A stretch of DNA of 64,000 nucleotides from Aliivibrio sp. 1S175 (GTDB taxonomy: Bacteria > Pseudomonadota > Gammaproteobacteria > Enterobacterales > Vibrionaceae). Under the pieces are notes generated by a model. It was not told the origin of the DNA and ran no database searches. It was given only the letters and a program-made list of their open reading frames with translations. The position numbers and the translations under genes were made by a program. The first letter of the stretch is position 1, and each line of letters begins with the position of its first letter. Below are positions 37,975-45,661 of the stretch, piece by piece. Location: assembly GCF_001690985.1 (NCBI RefSeq), contig NZ_MAJS01000006.1:82145-146144 (forward strand), written 5' to 3'.

Positions 37975-38469
37975 ATGTCTAAAGATTTTAGTGTCACCAC
38001 AGAATACACTCTCGACAAGACTTTCTTTGCCGAGTGTTATGATCAAACTAGTCACCCTGTTAAATTTCCAAAAGCCTATTTAAAAGGAATTCTTTTTCTT
38101 CTTTTTGGTGTGGTTTTATTAAGACTTGAACTATTACCTAATGGGTATGTTGGTTGGTTCTTTATTGTGCTGAGTATTATTGAGGGGCTTAGTATCTACT
38201 TTAAGAGAACGTGGTGGTTATGGCGACAAAAAATTAGCTCGCTTTCTGGCACTAAAGTGGTGTTTCAGGCTGATGCTAAAGGAGTGAGTTATAAAAGCGC
38301 TAAAATCACCCGTGATATCGCTTGGAGTGAAATTGATCAACTTGAACAAAGCGATTTAGGGTTTATTTTGCATATGGGTAAACAGCGCCAATATGTCAGT
38401 AAATCTTGCTTAAATGATAAAGAGATCGCTTTCATTGCAGTGCAGCACGCAATAGCAAAAGCAAAGTAA
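37975..38469 (+). CDS. YcxB-like membrane protein
   Basis: A 164-residue protein with two adjacent transmembrane segments (about 38-55 and 58-75) and a C-terminal cytoplasmic beta-rich domain (KVVFQADAKGVSYKS ... DIAWSEIDQLEQ) matching the YcxB-like family. No function is known for the family. Terminator directly downstream. Confidence 0.65.
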   Translation: MSKDFSVTTEYTLDKTFFAECYDQTSHPVKFPKAYLKGILFLLFGVVLLRLELLPNGYVGWFFIVLSIIEGLSIYFKRTWWLWRQKISSLSGTKVVFQADAKGVSYKSAKITRDIAWSEIDQLEQSDLGFILHMGKQRQYVSKSCLNDKEIAFIAVQHAIAKAK

Positions 38470-38504
38470 CGTTACCGCGCGTAAATAAAAGTTTATCCAA
38501 TATC

Positions 38505-38537
38505 AAGCCGCATTCACTGCGGCTTTTTACTGTCTAT
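38505..38537 (+). terminator. Terminator, copy 1 of a 32-bp repeat
   Basis: AAGCCGCA and TGCGGCTT (loop TTCAC) followed by T form the terminator of the YcxB-like gene. Bases 38506-38537 recur with one mismatch at 44705-44736. The remainder of the 294-base gap up to 38763 holds nothing I can call. Confidence 0.85.
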
Positions 38538-38763
38538 CTAACTCCTCGACTCCAATCTCAAACTCTGTTGTTTGACTTACTTTTCCCAATATTTATAACT
38601 CTAACCATATGGCGATATTTACTTATCCACCACAGTCCCACACGGTGAAATTTCAAGTGTTACTATAAATACTTTGCATTTGAAACAGCAACAGTGCTCA
38701 ATATCGTTTAAGACAATGTTGACCGAAAACGTTTTTAAAGGTGTTAAATAGGAAGTTTACTTT

Positions 38764-39069
38764 ATGCGTAAATCAGATAAGAAGATCGAAAATCAAATTA
38801 GAGATGTGTTAACCGAAGTCTGTGAAGATACGTTAAAAGGCTACGAGGGTTTTCTTTGGGTGACTCATACAGTCAAATTCTCTTCTTTTCCGCAGAGCTT
38901 AAAAATTGTCTGCGTATTCGAAACGAATCAAGATAAAGCAAACTTTTTAATGGGAGAAGACCAGTTCCATGTTTCAACAGCTATCCAAAAGGCGTTTAAT
39001 AAGGTTGGGGTTCAACTAAAGAATGTAGATAAACACATCAGTTACGATACGCAGAAAAATCGTGAGTAG
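38764..39069 (+). CDS. Conserved hypothetical protein, Vibrio type
   Basis: A 101-residue soluble protein (MRKSDKKIENQIRDVLTEVCE start). Similar Vibrio proteins are often labelled Fis-family regulators in databases, but I see no Fis-type helix-turn-helix here. Structure looks alpha/beta with an N-terminal charged helix. GGAAG lies upstream of the ATG. Function unknown. Confidence 0.65.
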   Translation: MRKSDKKIENQIRDVLTEVCEDTLKGYEGFLWVTHTVKFSSFPQSLKIVCVFETNQDKANFLMGEDQFHVSTAIQKAFNKVGVQLKNVDKHISYDTQKNRE

Positions 39070-39235
39070 CGGTTATCAAAGTAAAGTGAATCGAATTGGT
39101 CGTGGGGATCTAAGGCTTTATATGACGAGTTTTGATATAAAGCCTGAAGACTACTGTCTGCCCTCTGAGTTAGGGCGACGAATAGTTTGCTTACTAAAGT
39201 CTAGGGATACCGCTATTTTCAGTCCATTCGGGTAA
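39062..39235 (+). CDS. Possible small protein of 57 residues
   Basis: An open frame begins with GTG inside the end of the previous gene, runs 57 codons (residues such as NRIGRGDLRLYM and ELGRRIVCLLKS) and ends 17 bases into the tail of the gene on the other strand. There is no ribosome-binding site and the frame contains an 11-bp inverted repeat (39113-39145), which may instead be a 3' stem. Kept only as a candidate. Confidence 0.22.
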   Translation: MSSGYQSKVNRIGRGDLRLYMTSFDIKPEDYCLPSELGRRIVCLLKSRDTAIFSPFG

Positions 39236-39557
39236 TAAAGGTTTGCTCGTCATCCACAAACGCGACAAAGCCGCCGTGATAGATAAATACTCGACCACGC
39301 CCCTCAACTAGGCAGGCAAGCTGTGGGTTCAAATCTTCTTCATTATTCTGGCTTTGGAAAGTGCCAGTATCGGTGATTACGCCGCTGAATGTAGGCAAAT
39401 ATCCATAAGTGCGCTTGGCTTGATCAATCAGGCTCAATTCACTGGTGGTAGAGAAGCAAGAAGGGATCGTACCTGCTTCTTCGATAAACATCGTTTTTAG
39501 TTCTTCAAAAGCTGTAATCACTAGCCAATCGATGTCGTTAACATGATGAATAAACAT
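39219..39557 (-). CDS. Hypothetical protein
   Basis: A 112-residue cytoplasmic protein without a recognised domain. It starts MFIHHVNDIDWLVI and is rich in short beta-type stretches toward the C-terminus (RVFIYHGGFVAFVDDE). Codon use and amino-acid mix look like real coding sequence. It is divergent from fic, across 219 bases, which hold the fic operators. Confidence 0.55.
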   Translation of the reverse strand: MFIHHVNDIDWLVITAFEELKTMFIEEAGTIPSCFSTTSELSLIDQAKRTYGYLPTFSGVITDTGTFQSQNNEEDLNPQLACLVEGRGRVFIYHGGFVAFVDDEQTFITRMD

Positions 39558-39660
39558 AGAGTTTCTCGGTAATTCTGATGCGGCGATTGTATCACTATCA
39601 AGGGATTACGTAATAGAAATTGGTTTTGGCTTATCGTGAGCTGAATAAAACCTCTAATCG

Positions 39661-39743
39661 AATCACGTTTTGATGTGAATAGGTGGGTTAATCGCATCAT
39701 GAAATGATTTGAATAAGTACGTTAATCACATCATACTGTGATT
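39661..39743 (+). promoter_or_regulatory. Three operator-like palindromes before fic
   Basis: Three 20-bp elements at 39661-39680, 39690-39709 and 39724-39743 share the dyad pattern AATCAC...GTGATT. The third is the cleanest (AATCACA and TGTGATT) and overlaps the candidate -10 box. Starts are 29 and 34 bases apart. A dimeric repressor is implied; the winged-helix tail of Fic is a candidate. Confidence 0.6.
39709..39737 (+). promoter_or_regulatory. Candidate fic promoter
   Basis: TTGAAT and CATACT separated by 17 bases, 40 bases before the fic start and overlapped by operator-like site 3. Binding there would block RNA polymerase. Confidence 0.4.
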
Positions 39744-39776
39744 AGATTAAGTGAAATTGGATCAGAGGAAGGCATT

Positions 39777-40871
39777 ATGTGGATATGGCAGCAAGATAAG
39801 TGGCCTAACTTTTATTGGGATGAACGCGTTATTGAACCGTTATTAAGGTCGGTTAGATTTAACCAAGGGCTTTTATTAGGGAAGATGACGAGTCAAGACC
39901 AAGAAAAAACCATGCTTGATACGTTACTTGCCAATATTGTTCACTCAAGCGCGATTGAAGGTGAAACGTTAAATGCGTTTTCGGTGCGTTCTTCTTTAGC
40001 GAATAAGCTAGGGGTAAGTGAAGAAAGCCCTTTTCCTACTACAGAACAGACTGATGGCCTTGCCGAGATCATGCTTGATGCGGTAGAAAACTTAGACACC
40101 TCTTTAACGCTAGATCGTATTTTACACTGGCATAATCGCTTATTTCCTCAAGGCTACACCATGTTTAACCCTGTGGTGGGTGGGCAATTTCGTGGTGATG
40201 CGCCTATGCAAGTCGTGTCAGGCCGCATTGATCGTCCTGTTGTCCATTTTGAAGCGCCAAGTCGAGATATTCTTGATGCTGAATTGAATCAGTTTATTGA
40301 TTGGTTTAATACGTCAAAAAACGACACCTCATTAGATCCGCTATTAAGAGCTGCAATGACACATCTGTGGTTTGTGACGCTTCACCCACTTGATGATGGT
40401 AATGGAAGAATTACTCGTCTACTTACGGACCTCGCATTAGCTCAAGCCGAGCAGCAATCGGTTCGATTCTATGCCATGTCGGTTGGTATCTTGGCTAACC
40501 GAAAAAGCTATTATGAGATCTTAGAGCAAACCCAAAAGGGGGAGTTAGATATTACCGCTTGGCTACAATGGTTTTTTGAAACCCTTGATAGTACGTTTGC
40601 AGAAGTCTTTAACGAGATAGACAGAACCATTTTTAAAACCAATTTTTGGCGCAAGGTTGATCAAACCAAACTGACAGAAGAGCAAGCAAAAGTGCTTAAT
40701 CGAATGTTAGATGGCGATTTTGAAGAGGGCATTAACACCTCTCAATACCATAAAGTTGCAAAGGTAAGTAAGCCTACTGCAACTCGGCACTTAGCAATGT
40801 TAGTTGAGCTTGGTTGTTTGGTTAAAACTGGGGCAGGTGGTCGAAGTACTCGTTATGTTTTAGGGGAGTAG
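39777..40871 (+). CDS. Fic-family AMP-transferase with DUF4172 and a C-terminal winged helix
   Basis: A 364-residue Fic protein, probably a protein AMPylator. An N-terminal DUF4172-type region starts WIWQQDKWPNFYW; SSAIEGE at 57-63 is the inhibitory (S/T)xxxE(G/N) motif, so it is a self-inhibited class II Fic. The catalytic motif HPLDDGNGR (203-211) is intact. The C-terminal 60 residues form an HTH (YHKVAKVSKPTATRHLAML). I start at ATG 39777 because AGAGGAAGG lies just before it; the frame is open 13 codons further. No antitoxin gene is adjacent, consistent with self-inhibition. Possibly autoregulated through the upstream palindromes. Confidence 0.87.
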   Translation: MWIWQQDKWPNFYWDERVIEPLLRSVRFNQGLLLGKMTSQDQEKTMLDTLLANIVHSSAIEGETLNAFSVRSSLANKLGVSEESPFPTTEQTDGLAEIMLDAVENLDTSLTLDRILHWHNRLFPQGYTMFNPVVGGQFRGDAPMQVVSGRIDRPVVHFEAPSRDILDAELNQFIDWFNTSKNDTSLDPLLRAAMTHLWFVTLHPLDDGNGRITRLLTDLALAQAEQQSVRFYAMSVGILANRKSYYEILEQTQKGELDITAWLQWFFETLDSTFAEVFNEIDRTIFKTNFWRKVDQTKLTEEQAKVLNRMLDGDFEEGINTSQYHKVAKVSKPTATRHLAMLVELGCLVKTGAGGRSTRYVLGE

Positions 40872-40945
40872 GCTACTTATTAAATGGAAAAACTTTATTG
40901 TGGATAATTAATTTTAGGTATCCATTTCTAGCAGTTACTTAATAA

Positions 40946-41539
40946 ATGATGAACTTGATAAATATGTTAAATTTTTTCAAAAATAAAAATAAGCAAGAGT
41001 CAAAGGAAAAAATAGCTTTTAACTCGCATAAAGAAACCCTTTCAGAGTGGCTTAATAGAATAGAAAAAGCTCAGATAGGGCATTATATGCGAGCTGAAAA
41101 ATTAAATAAAAGGGCAGATTGGACTGGTTATTTACTTGTGTTTTGTACAGTATTTGTAACGTCAATGTCTTTCTTTTCTTATTCTGGTGAATTGGATAGT
41201 TTAGAGGCTTTAGTCATTCCTTTTTTTAATACAAAATTAAATTCAGCAAATATGCAGTACATTGTTATTTCAGTAGGTTTATTATCAGCCATTCTTTCTG
41301 GTGTAGTATCTCAAGGACGATTTGCGGCAAGAGCGGAGCAACACCGATCAGCAGCTGGTAGATATGGTAATATACGAAGAAAAATAGAAAGGCTTTTGAC
41401 GAAATTAAATACTGATATGCAGAACCTTGATATTGAATACGAAATGAATACGATAGAAGTTGAATGGAATTTCATTTCGACAGATGCTCCGCTTACAAAG
41501 AAAAAAGTTATCGATAAAATTGAAATCGTTAGAAAATAG
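40946..41539 (+). CDS. SLATT-domain two-TM protein
   Basis: A 197-residue protein with two transmembrane segments (about 56-77 and 104-124) and the SLATT signature in the C-terminal half (AARAEQHRSAAGRYGNIRRKIE by its ends AARAEQ and RRKIE). SLATT proteins are predicted pore-forming effectors of nucleotide-sensing conflict systems; normally a partner nucleotidyltransferase or SLOG protein is adjacent, but none is here. Neighbours are Fic and a SIR2-HerA pair, so a defence role is plausible. No ribosome-binding site stands out; ATG 40946 or 40964 could be the start. Confidence 0.72.
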   Translation: MMNLINMLNFFKNKNKQESKEKIAFNSHKETLSEWLNRIEKAQIGHYMRAEKLNKRADWTGYLLVFCTVFVTSMSFFSYSGELDSLEALVIPFFNTKLNSANMQYIVISVGLLSAILSGVVSQGRFAARAEQHRSAAGRYGNIRRKIERLLTKLNTDMQNLDIEYEMNTIEVEWNFISTDAPLTKKKVIDKIEIVRK

Positions 41540-41572
41540 GTATTGTTATATGATAATAATTAAATTAGTGAT

Positions 41573-41606
41573 CATATTTATCAGCTTAGAATAGATGATA
41601 AATATG
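41573..41606. repeat. 10-bp inverted repeat between SLATT and herA
   Basis: CATATTTATC and GATAAATATG enclose 14 bases, between two convergent genes. AT-rich and without a T tract, so at best a weak terminator. Confidence 0.35.
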
Positions 41607-41642
41607 AGCTATCGGTTTTGGATGATGTTAAATTTTATATTT

Positions 41643-43391
41643 TTAACACCATAATGCTTCTAAATTGACATCTTCGCTATCAGGTTGCTTCTCTTTCGCT
41701 AATTCGTTCACCTGTAGAACCATAGGTAAATCAAACGCGGTTCCCGTAACAACACAGCTACCACGAGATAAATTGGGAATCATGCTTCTAGACATGCTAT
41801 CCAATGTGCTAATCGTGTTATCAATCAAGAACAAATCTCTATCATTGACCAAGCGATGAATGAAAAAGTTGTGTATCTGGGACACGATAGTTGGTGATAT
41901 ATCTGCTGGTCTTTGGCTAGAAAGAGTTAGATACATACCAAATTTACGCCCCTCTTTAATGATTTCCTCAAAGGTTTCAAGTCTGTAGTCCTTCCAGCTT
42001 TCGCTCTCACGGGTGGATTGCTGTGACAGTATGTTATGAGCCTCATCAATTATAAGATGTATAGTCTTATCTGGCGGATTGGCTACAGTTACTTTATGTG
42101 GGTTGTAATAATGCTTGGCTATCAACAAAGGAAGAACTTTCTTTACATCTTGATTGCATTTTCTTAGAGAGATAATCGTTACAGTTTTGTTCGCCACTGG
42201 GGCGTCATTAACTTGAATGACTTTGGTTAGGTTCGATAGTGATGAGTCTATGCGTTTCAATAGTGGTTGAATAAAATCAAACTGAACATATCCGCTTATC
42301 AAATCTCTTATTAGCTGTATGTGGCAACGAATGTTAAATTGGTCTAAGTCACTTAGACCTTGAGGGATAGTTATAGCATCGACATCATCTTTTAGTATGT
42401 TTCTGTAATAATTCCCGTCGGCACGAAAGTATGAGTTAGGCGCGACATAGAAGCCTTTGGTGGTTCCATTGAAAGATATAGTTTTCAATGTGTCCTTGAT
42501 TGCTGCATTGTCCAGTGTGTTTGTGATTTCACGGATGAGATCTAGTAGCTCTGGATGAGGTGCAGCTGCAGTAAATACTTTTTCATAGGTCGTTTTAATG
42601 TAGTTTAAGAAATTAGCTTCGGTATCAAATTGTAGCTTGCCTTTTACGATTCGATTAATGAATGGTTTTTGTGTGTTTTGTGTAGCCTGAAAGAGCAAAC
42701 TCAAAGTATCAGTGTCCCAGAACTCTGATTTGGCTAGCGGAAACTTTTGCTCAGCATTGCGAGAGTTAAGGTTGTAGACGTTTTTATATTGGTCAGTAGT
42801 AAGCTGCCCGTTTGTGTATTCGCCATTGAAGTCGATAACGATAAATTGGCTTTTTCCATTTATCTGTTCAATTTTCTTATCAAAAAGAGTGGTGTATAAG
42901 TTGGTTAGCGTGTTTGACTTACCACTCCCCGTATTTCCAAAAATCCCAATATGAGAATTGAACAACTTGTGCCATGGTAGAGAAACTGGAAATTCTTCTT
43001 TTAAAAGACTTCCAATTACAAAATCTCCGTCGGCTTTGCCATAGATGTCAGTGAGCCTATTTTCTTCGAGTAAGAAAACAGGGTCTTTGATTAAAGGAAG
43101 GTGTTTGATACCTTCAAAAAAACGATCTGATTCAAAGTAACCAATGGGTTTGAGGTCTACAGTTCGAATATAATGGAATTCATCATCAATCCATTTTTCA
43201 TCTAAGTACTCTCCTTCGACGACGCAGATTATCTTCTTGAAACCACGTTCTATTTGCACATACTCGCGTATTGAAACGCCTTTGTACTTTGTACCGTCGT
43301 AGAATAATGTGTCTTTATTTGATTCTTCAAAAACTTTAATTGATACCTTAACGCCTTTTACGGCAATAACCTCGCCCACTAAAATAGCCAT
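41643..43391 (-). CDS. herA: HerA-like ATPase (SIR2-HerA defence)
   Basis: A 582-residue hexameric-type translocase. An N-terminal HAS-like barrel covers about 1-130; Walker A GNTGSGKS lies at 152-159, Walker B LIIDEAH at 446-452, and SSQRP at 491-495 is the sensor-type motif of the FtsK-HerA class. The gene lies nine bases after the SIR2 gene on the same strand. SIR2-HerA pairs are established anti-phage systems (also described as Nezha), in which HerA assembles with SIR2 NADase/nuclease subunits. AAGGGTAT precedes the ATG. Confidence 0.87.
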   Translation of the reverse strand: MAILVGEVIAVKGVKVSIKVFEESNKDTLFYDGTKYKGVSIREYVQIERGFKKIICVVEGEYLDEKWIDDEFHYIRTVDLKPIGYFESDRFFEGIKHLPLIKDPVFLLEENRLTDIYGKADGDFVIGSLLKEEFPVSLPWHKLFNSHIGIFGNTGSGKSNTLTNLYTTLFDKKIEQINGKSQFIVIDFNGEYTNGQLTTDQYKNVYNLNSRNAEQKFPLAKSEFWDTDTLSLLFQATQNTQKPFINRIVKGKLQFDTEANFLNYIKTTYEKVFTAAAPHPELLDLIREITNTLDNAAIKDTLKTISFNGTTKGFYVAPNSYFRADGNYYRNILKDDVDAITIPQGLSDLDQFNIRCHIQLIRDLISGYVQFDFIQPLLKRIDSSLSNLTKVIQVNDAPVANKTVTIISLRKCNQDVKKVLPLLIAKHYYNPHKVTVANPPDKTIHLIIDEAHNILSQQSTRESESWKDYRLETFEEIIKEGRKFGMYLTLSSQRPADISPTIVSQIHNFFIHRLVNDRDLFLIDNTISTLDSMSRSMIPNLSRGSCVVTGTAFDLPMVLQVNELAKEKQPDSEDVNLEALWC

Positions 43392-43400
43392 GTTATACCC

Positions 43401-44540
43401 TTAATTTGGAAGCTTGAATACTTCGTTATTGAAAGCATCAAAGTCTAAAAAACCATCTAGTTTGATGAGCTTAACGTTATTGAAGCTGCCGAACAGATCT
43501 TCCATTGCATCTACAGTGAAAGCATCAAAACAACACAGGTACATAGTGAGAGATTTATTGCCTAGTGAGCGTTTTATTAGGTTGGTAATGTGTTCATCTG
43601 CAAATGAAAAGCCAAATACAATAAGGGCTGAGTCTTGCTTTTCCAGTTCGTAACTCATTAGACGAAGCATTTGGTAATAATGTTCGTCAAAAACAGTTTC
43701 GTGAAACTTCCATTTGGTAGGGTTAACAATTGGAAGCTTTTTGTAAGTAGCCCAAAATATCTTTTCTATGTCTGAAAAAGTCCCATTAAAAGTGATTGCG
43801 TTAAAGGCACCACGTGTGGCTTCCTTATTGTTAAGAATTCCTTCTAGTCCTTCCAGTTCATCTTTGACGCTATCAAAAAATTTATCTTCGAATTTGCAGT
43901 CCTTATCATCGTAGTTAACTGCTATTCGGTTGTCATTGAGTGTCCAGAATGCTGAACCATGTAAGTGAACTAGATTGGCTTGTGGGATACTGAAACAGTT
44001 TTTGCCAAAGATGCTATGTTTGATTTCAAAAGTGTCAAAGTGTCGAGCTTCAACAAATTTTCTACGAAAACCTTTAGAACCATCATTCAGTACAAACTCT
44101 AAATTTGATTCTTCAAGCAAAAGCTCTTCATATGCGTCGGCGAAACATGAGTCATAATTTGTGGTGAAGATATTAGCTTTTTTCTGAGATTTGTTTTTAG
44201 AGGCAATTGTCTTAAGTGTTTTCAGTAATAGTTGATAGTTTTTGATGACCGATAACTTGTTAATATCTTCTTCTAAGCCTAGGTCTGCTCCTAATTTTGT
44301 GTATTCAATATTGAATGATATTACGGGTTCAATGCAGTTGACGTAGTAGTACATGAAAAGCAGCGACTTAAGCTGGGGCTTGTTTTCATCTTCGAAGTAC
44401 TTACCTAGCGTTTCTATGGACTCATCTTCCATTTGGGTCGCAAGGGTAGGGAAAAGTCCAAATGATGCGCCTGAGCCTATCAATAGATTGACATTGTGTT
44501 GCCAGATGTCATTAATTTTTATTTCTTCTAGATGTTCCAT
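43401..44540 (-). CDS. SIR2-domain effector (SIR2-HerA defence)
   Basis: A 379-residue SIR2-like protein with NVNLLIGSGASFG (about 16-28), TTNYD (126-130), HLHGSAFW (192-199) and GFSFADEH (310-317), the usual order of motifs for the NAD-binding core with its catalytic histidine. It probably hydrolyses NAD+ on infection; some SIR2-HerA pairs also degrade DNA. First gene of the minus-strand operon. I choose ATG 44540; a TTG at 44555 would add five residues. The N-terminal segment before the SIR2 fold is short. Confidence 0.85.
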   Translation of the reverse strand: MEHLEEIKINDIWQHNVNLLIGSGASFGLFPTLATQMEDESIETLGKYFEDENKPQLKSLLFMYYYVNCIEPVISFNIEYTKLGADLGLEEDINKLSVIKNYQLLLKTLKTIASKNKSQKKANIFTTNYDSCFADAYEELLLEESNLEFVLNDGSKGFRRKFVEARHFDTFEIKHSIFGKNCFSIPQANLVHLHGSAFWTLNDNRIAVNYDDKDCKFEDKFFDSVKDELEGLEGILNNKEATRGAFNAITFNGTFSDIEKIFWATYKKLPIVNPTKWKFHETVFDEHYYQMLRLMSYELEKQDSALIVFGFSFADEHITNLIKRSLGNKSLTMYLCCFDAFTVDAMEDLFGSFNNVKLIKLDGFLDFDAFNNEVFKLPN

Positions 44541-44666
44541 GCTCTTTATCTTCAATGACTTATATTAAAACCATTTTAAACTAAAGGCTTTTTGGGGTCA
44601 GCGATTAATATGCTAATTTGTTGAGTTGATGGTACTTTTATTATTTGTATACGTAGCACCACCCAC

Positions 44667-44696
44667 AAAAAAGGGATCCAGCCTAAACCAGATCCC
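44667..44696 (-). terminator. Terminator of secF
   Basis: GGGATC and GATCCC enclose 12 bases; on the minus strand a six-T tract follows. It lies about 60 bases beyond the secF stop. Confidence 0.7.
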
Positions 44697-44704
44697 CTAA
44701 CATC

Positions 44705-44736
44705 AGCCGCATTCCCTGCGGCTTTTTACTGTCTAT
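44705..44736 (+). repeat. Terminator-like repeat, copy 2
   Basis: Matches 38506-38537 at 31 of 32 positions, including the AGCCGCA/TGCGGCT stem and the plus-strand T tract. No plus-strand gene runs into it, unlike copy 1. It lies between the secF stop and its terminator. Confidence 0.75.
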
Positions 44737-44758
44737 TATTTAAACCTAAACCAATCCC

Positions 44759-45658
44759 TTACGGCTCTTCAGAAATTGGCTTCGGCTTATAGTGATCCGA
44801 ATTCAAACCAAAGTACTCAGGTAAACTGGTACCCACCGAGATAGAAGACCAAGTACCTGTCACGATACCGATGAACATCGCAATCGCAAAGCCTTCTAGT
44901 GGACCGCCACCTAATAACCATAAAGATCCAACCGTAATTAAGGTTGTTCCTGATGTCACCATAGTACGAGAGAAGGTTGCAGCAACTGCCTCGTTATTAA
45001 TTTCTTGAATAGATAACTCAGGTTTGGCAATTAATAGCTCACGGATTCGGTCTGCAATGATAATAGAGTCATTTAACGAGTAACCTAAAATCGCCAAAAT
45101 AGCGGCTAGGGTGGTTAAGTTAAACTCCATTTGAGTCGCAGCAAAGAAACCAAGCACAAACACGATATCGTGGGTTAGGGCAAACAAAGAGCCAGAAGCC
45201 AAGCGCCATTCAAAGCGGTAGCTCAAGTACGCTAAGATAACCAAAACAGACACCAATAACGCCATGCCGCCTTGCTCAGTTAGCTCTTCGCCAACTTGTG
45301 GACCAACAATACTGGTGTTTAATACTTGAATATCTGAGTGCAGCGGAGCAAGAACCTCAGTCAGTGGTGGAAGCTCAACGCCTTTTGGTGGAATCGCATA
45401 ACGCAACACCCAACGACCCGGCTCACCAGAGGCAATAACCGCCACATCTTGTTTAAAGCTAGCATCTAATAACGGCGCAATTTCACTGCTTGTGATTTTG
45501 CTATCAATTTGAACTTCACTTACGATACCGCCAGTAAAATCCAAGCCCCAGTTAAGGCCTTTCATTGCTATCATGCTGAGTGCAAAAATCATTAAACCGA
45601 TAGAAACCACACTCGTCATGTGACGCCATTTTGTTGCATTTTTCATATTTATAAACAT
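44759..45658 (-). CDS. secF: Protein translocase subunit SecF (paralogue 2)
   Basis: A 299-residue SecF with the usual six membrane segments and a periplasmic P4 domain; GLDFTGG near residue 34 and the GYSLNDSIIIADRIRE helix are family motifs. It works with SecD to finish protein export by proton or sodium flow. It follows secD by three bases. No yajC lies upstream, in contrast to the main secDF operon, so this is the second set. TAGGA is a usable ribosome-binding site. Confidence 0.93.
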   Translation of the reverse strand: MFINMKNATKWRHMTSVVSIGLMIFALSMIAMKGLNWGLDFTGGIVSEVQIDSKITSSEIAPLLDASFKQDVAVIASGEPGRWVLRYAIPPKGVELPPLTEVLAPLHSDIQVLNTSIVGPQVGEELTEQGGMALLVSVLVILAYLSYRFEWRLASGSLFALTHDIVFVLGFFAATQMEFNLTTLAAILAILGYSLNDSIIIADRIRELLIAKPELSIQEINNEAVAATFSRTMVTSGTTLITVGSLWLLGGGPLEGFAIAMFIGIVTGTWSSISVGTSLPEYFGLNSDHYKPKPISEEP

Positions 45659-45661
45659 AAC

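Noticed and set aside
39661-39743. CRISPR-like repeats before fic
   Set aside because: Only three imperfect palindromic copies with unequal spacing; they fit operators, and there are no cas genes.
39777-40871. Fic as the toxin of a Doc/Phd-type toxin-antitoxin pair
   Set aside because: No Phd-like gene lies beside it, and the inhibitory SSAIEGE motif is inside the same protein.
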